Positions 5,059 through 5,095 of a stretch of 5,095 nucleotides of DNA are shown here, piece by piece. Under the pieces are notes generated by a model, which worked only from the letters and a program-made list of their open reading frames with translations, was not told the DNA's origin and made no database searches. This DNA comes from Dehalococcoidia bacterium (GTDB lineage Bacteria; Chloroflexota; Dehalococcoidia; Bin125). The position numbers and the translations under genes are program-made. How positions within the stretch are numbered: position 1 is the first letter of the stretch; every line of letters starts with the position of its first letter. Location of the stretch: NCBI GenBank assembly GCA_007571275.1, contig RKRS01000138.1, positions 1 through 5,095 of the forward strand. Reading direction: 5' to 3'.

Positions 5059-5095
5059 TTAGACTGCGAACGACGAGCCGCAGCCGCAGGTCCGG
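5059..5095 (-). CDS. A-type iron-sulfur cluster carrier (IscA/ErpA/HesB family), C-terminal end
   Basis: Only the last 11 complete codons and the stop (TAA, 5061-5059) are in the window: RTCGCGSSFAV. The CGCGSSF ending is the hallmark of A-type Fe-S carrier proteins; its two Cys, with one upstream Cys not visible here, bind the cluster that is passed to apo-enzymes. The gene enters from the right edge and is followed after 52 bases by the HAD-like gene. Which member (ErpA, IscA or SufA) cannot be told from eleven residues. Confidence 0.8.
   Translation of the reverse strand, partial: RTCGCGSSFAV

Overview
The window is a high-GC (low-to-mid 60s %, by eye), gene-dense bacterial segment with short intergenic gaps and mostly G/C third codon positions. 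A Tat-type lipoprotein solute-binding protein with a Gln/Ala-rich linker, an MFE-2-like short-chain dehydrogenase, a dienelactone hydrolase and an SMP-30 lactonase together suggest an aerobic heterotroph. The N-terminal style of the binding protein resembles those I recall from Chloroflexota (SAR202 or Thermomicrobia-like), but this taxonomic placement is a low-confidence inference.

Layout: positions 1-225 (minus) hold the first 75 codons of an SMP-30/gluconolactonase-family gene that runs off the left edge. Upstream of it on the same strand, 307-690 encodes a 127-residue protein I do not recognise. A control region at 724-887 separates these leftward genes from a rightward pair: an SDR oxidoreductase (888-1835) and a dienelactone hydrolase (1874-2566). 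The pair is 38 bases apart, each gene has a good Shine-Dalgarno, and the unit closes with a strong hairpin-plus-T terminator at 2614-2645. A small two-helix membrane protein follows on the minus strand (2663-2995). A second divergent control region (2996-3134) precedes a rightward ABC-transporter substrate-binding lipoprotein (3135-4832). The right end carries a leftward pair: the last codons of an A-type Fe-S carrier (5059-5095) and a HAD/phosphoglycolate-phosphatase-like gene (4695-5006).

The clearest anomaly is at about 4755-4770. The binding-protein gene and the HAD gene converge, overlap tail to tail by 138 bases, and both lose family resemblance at the same place. Each seems to lack its C-terminal part and to end in codons that read antisense through the other gene. 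This looks like a recombination or deletion junction, or an assembly chimera.

The second theme is regulation. A perfect 7-bp dyad overlaps a promoter-like -10 upstream of the SMP-30 gene. The 724-887 region contains three further dyads, one of them lying in the spacer of a candidate promoter. I found no CRISPR array, tRNA, rRNA, insertion sequence or recognisable defence system, and nothing that I would call a new biological system.
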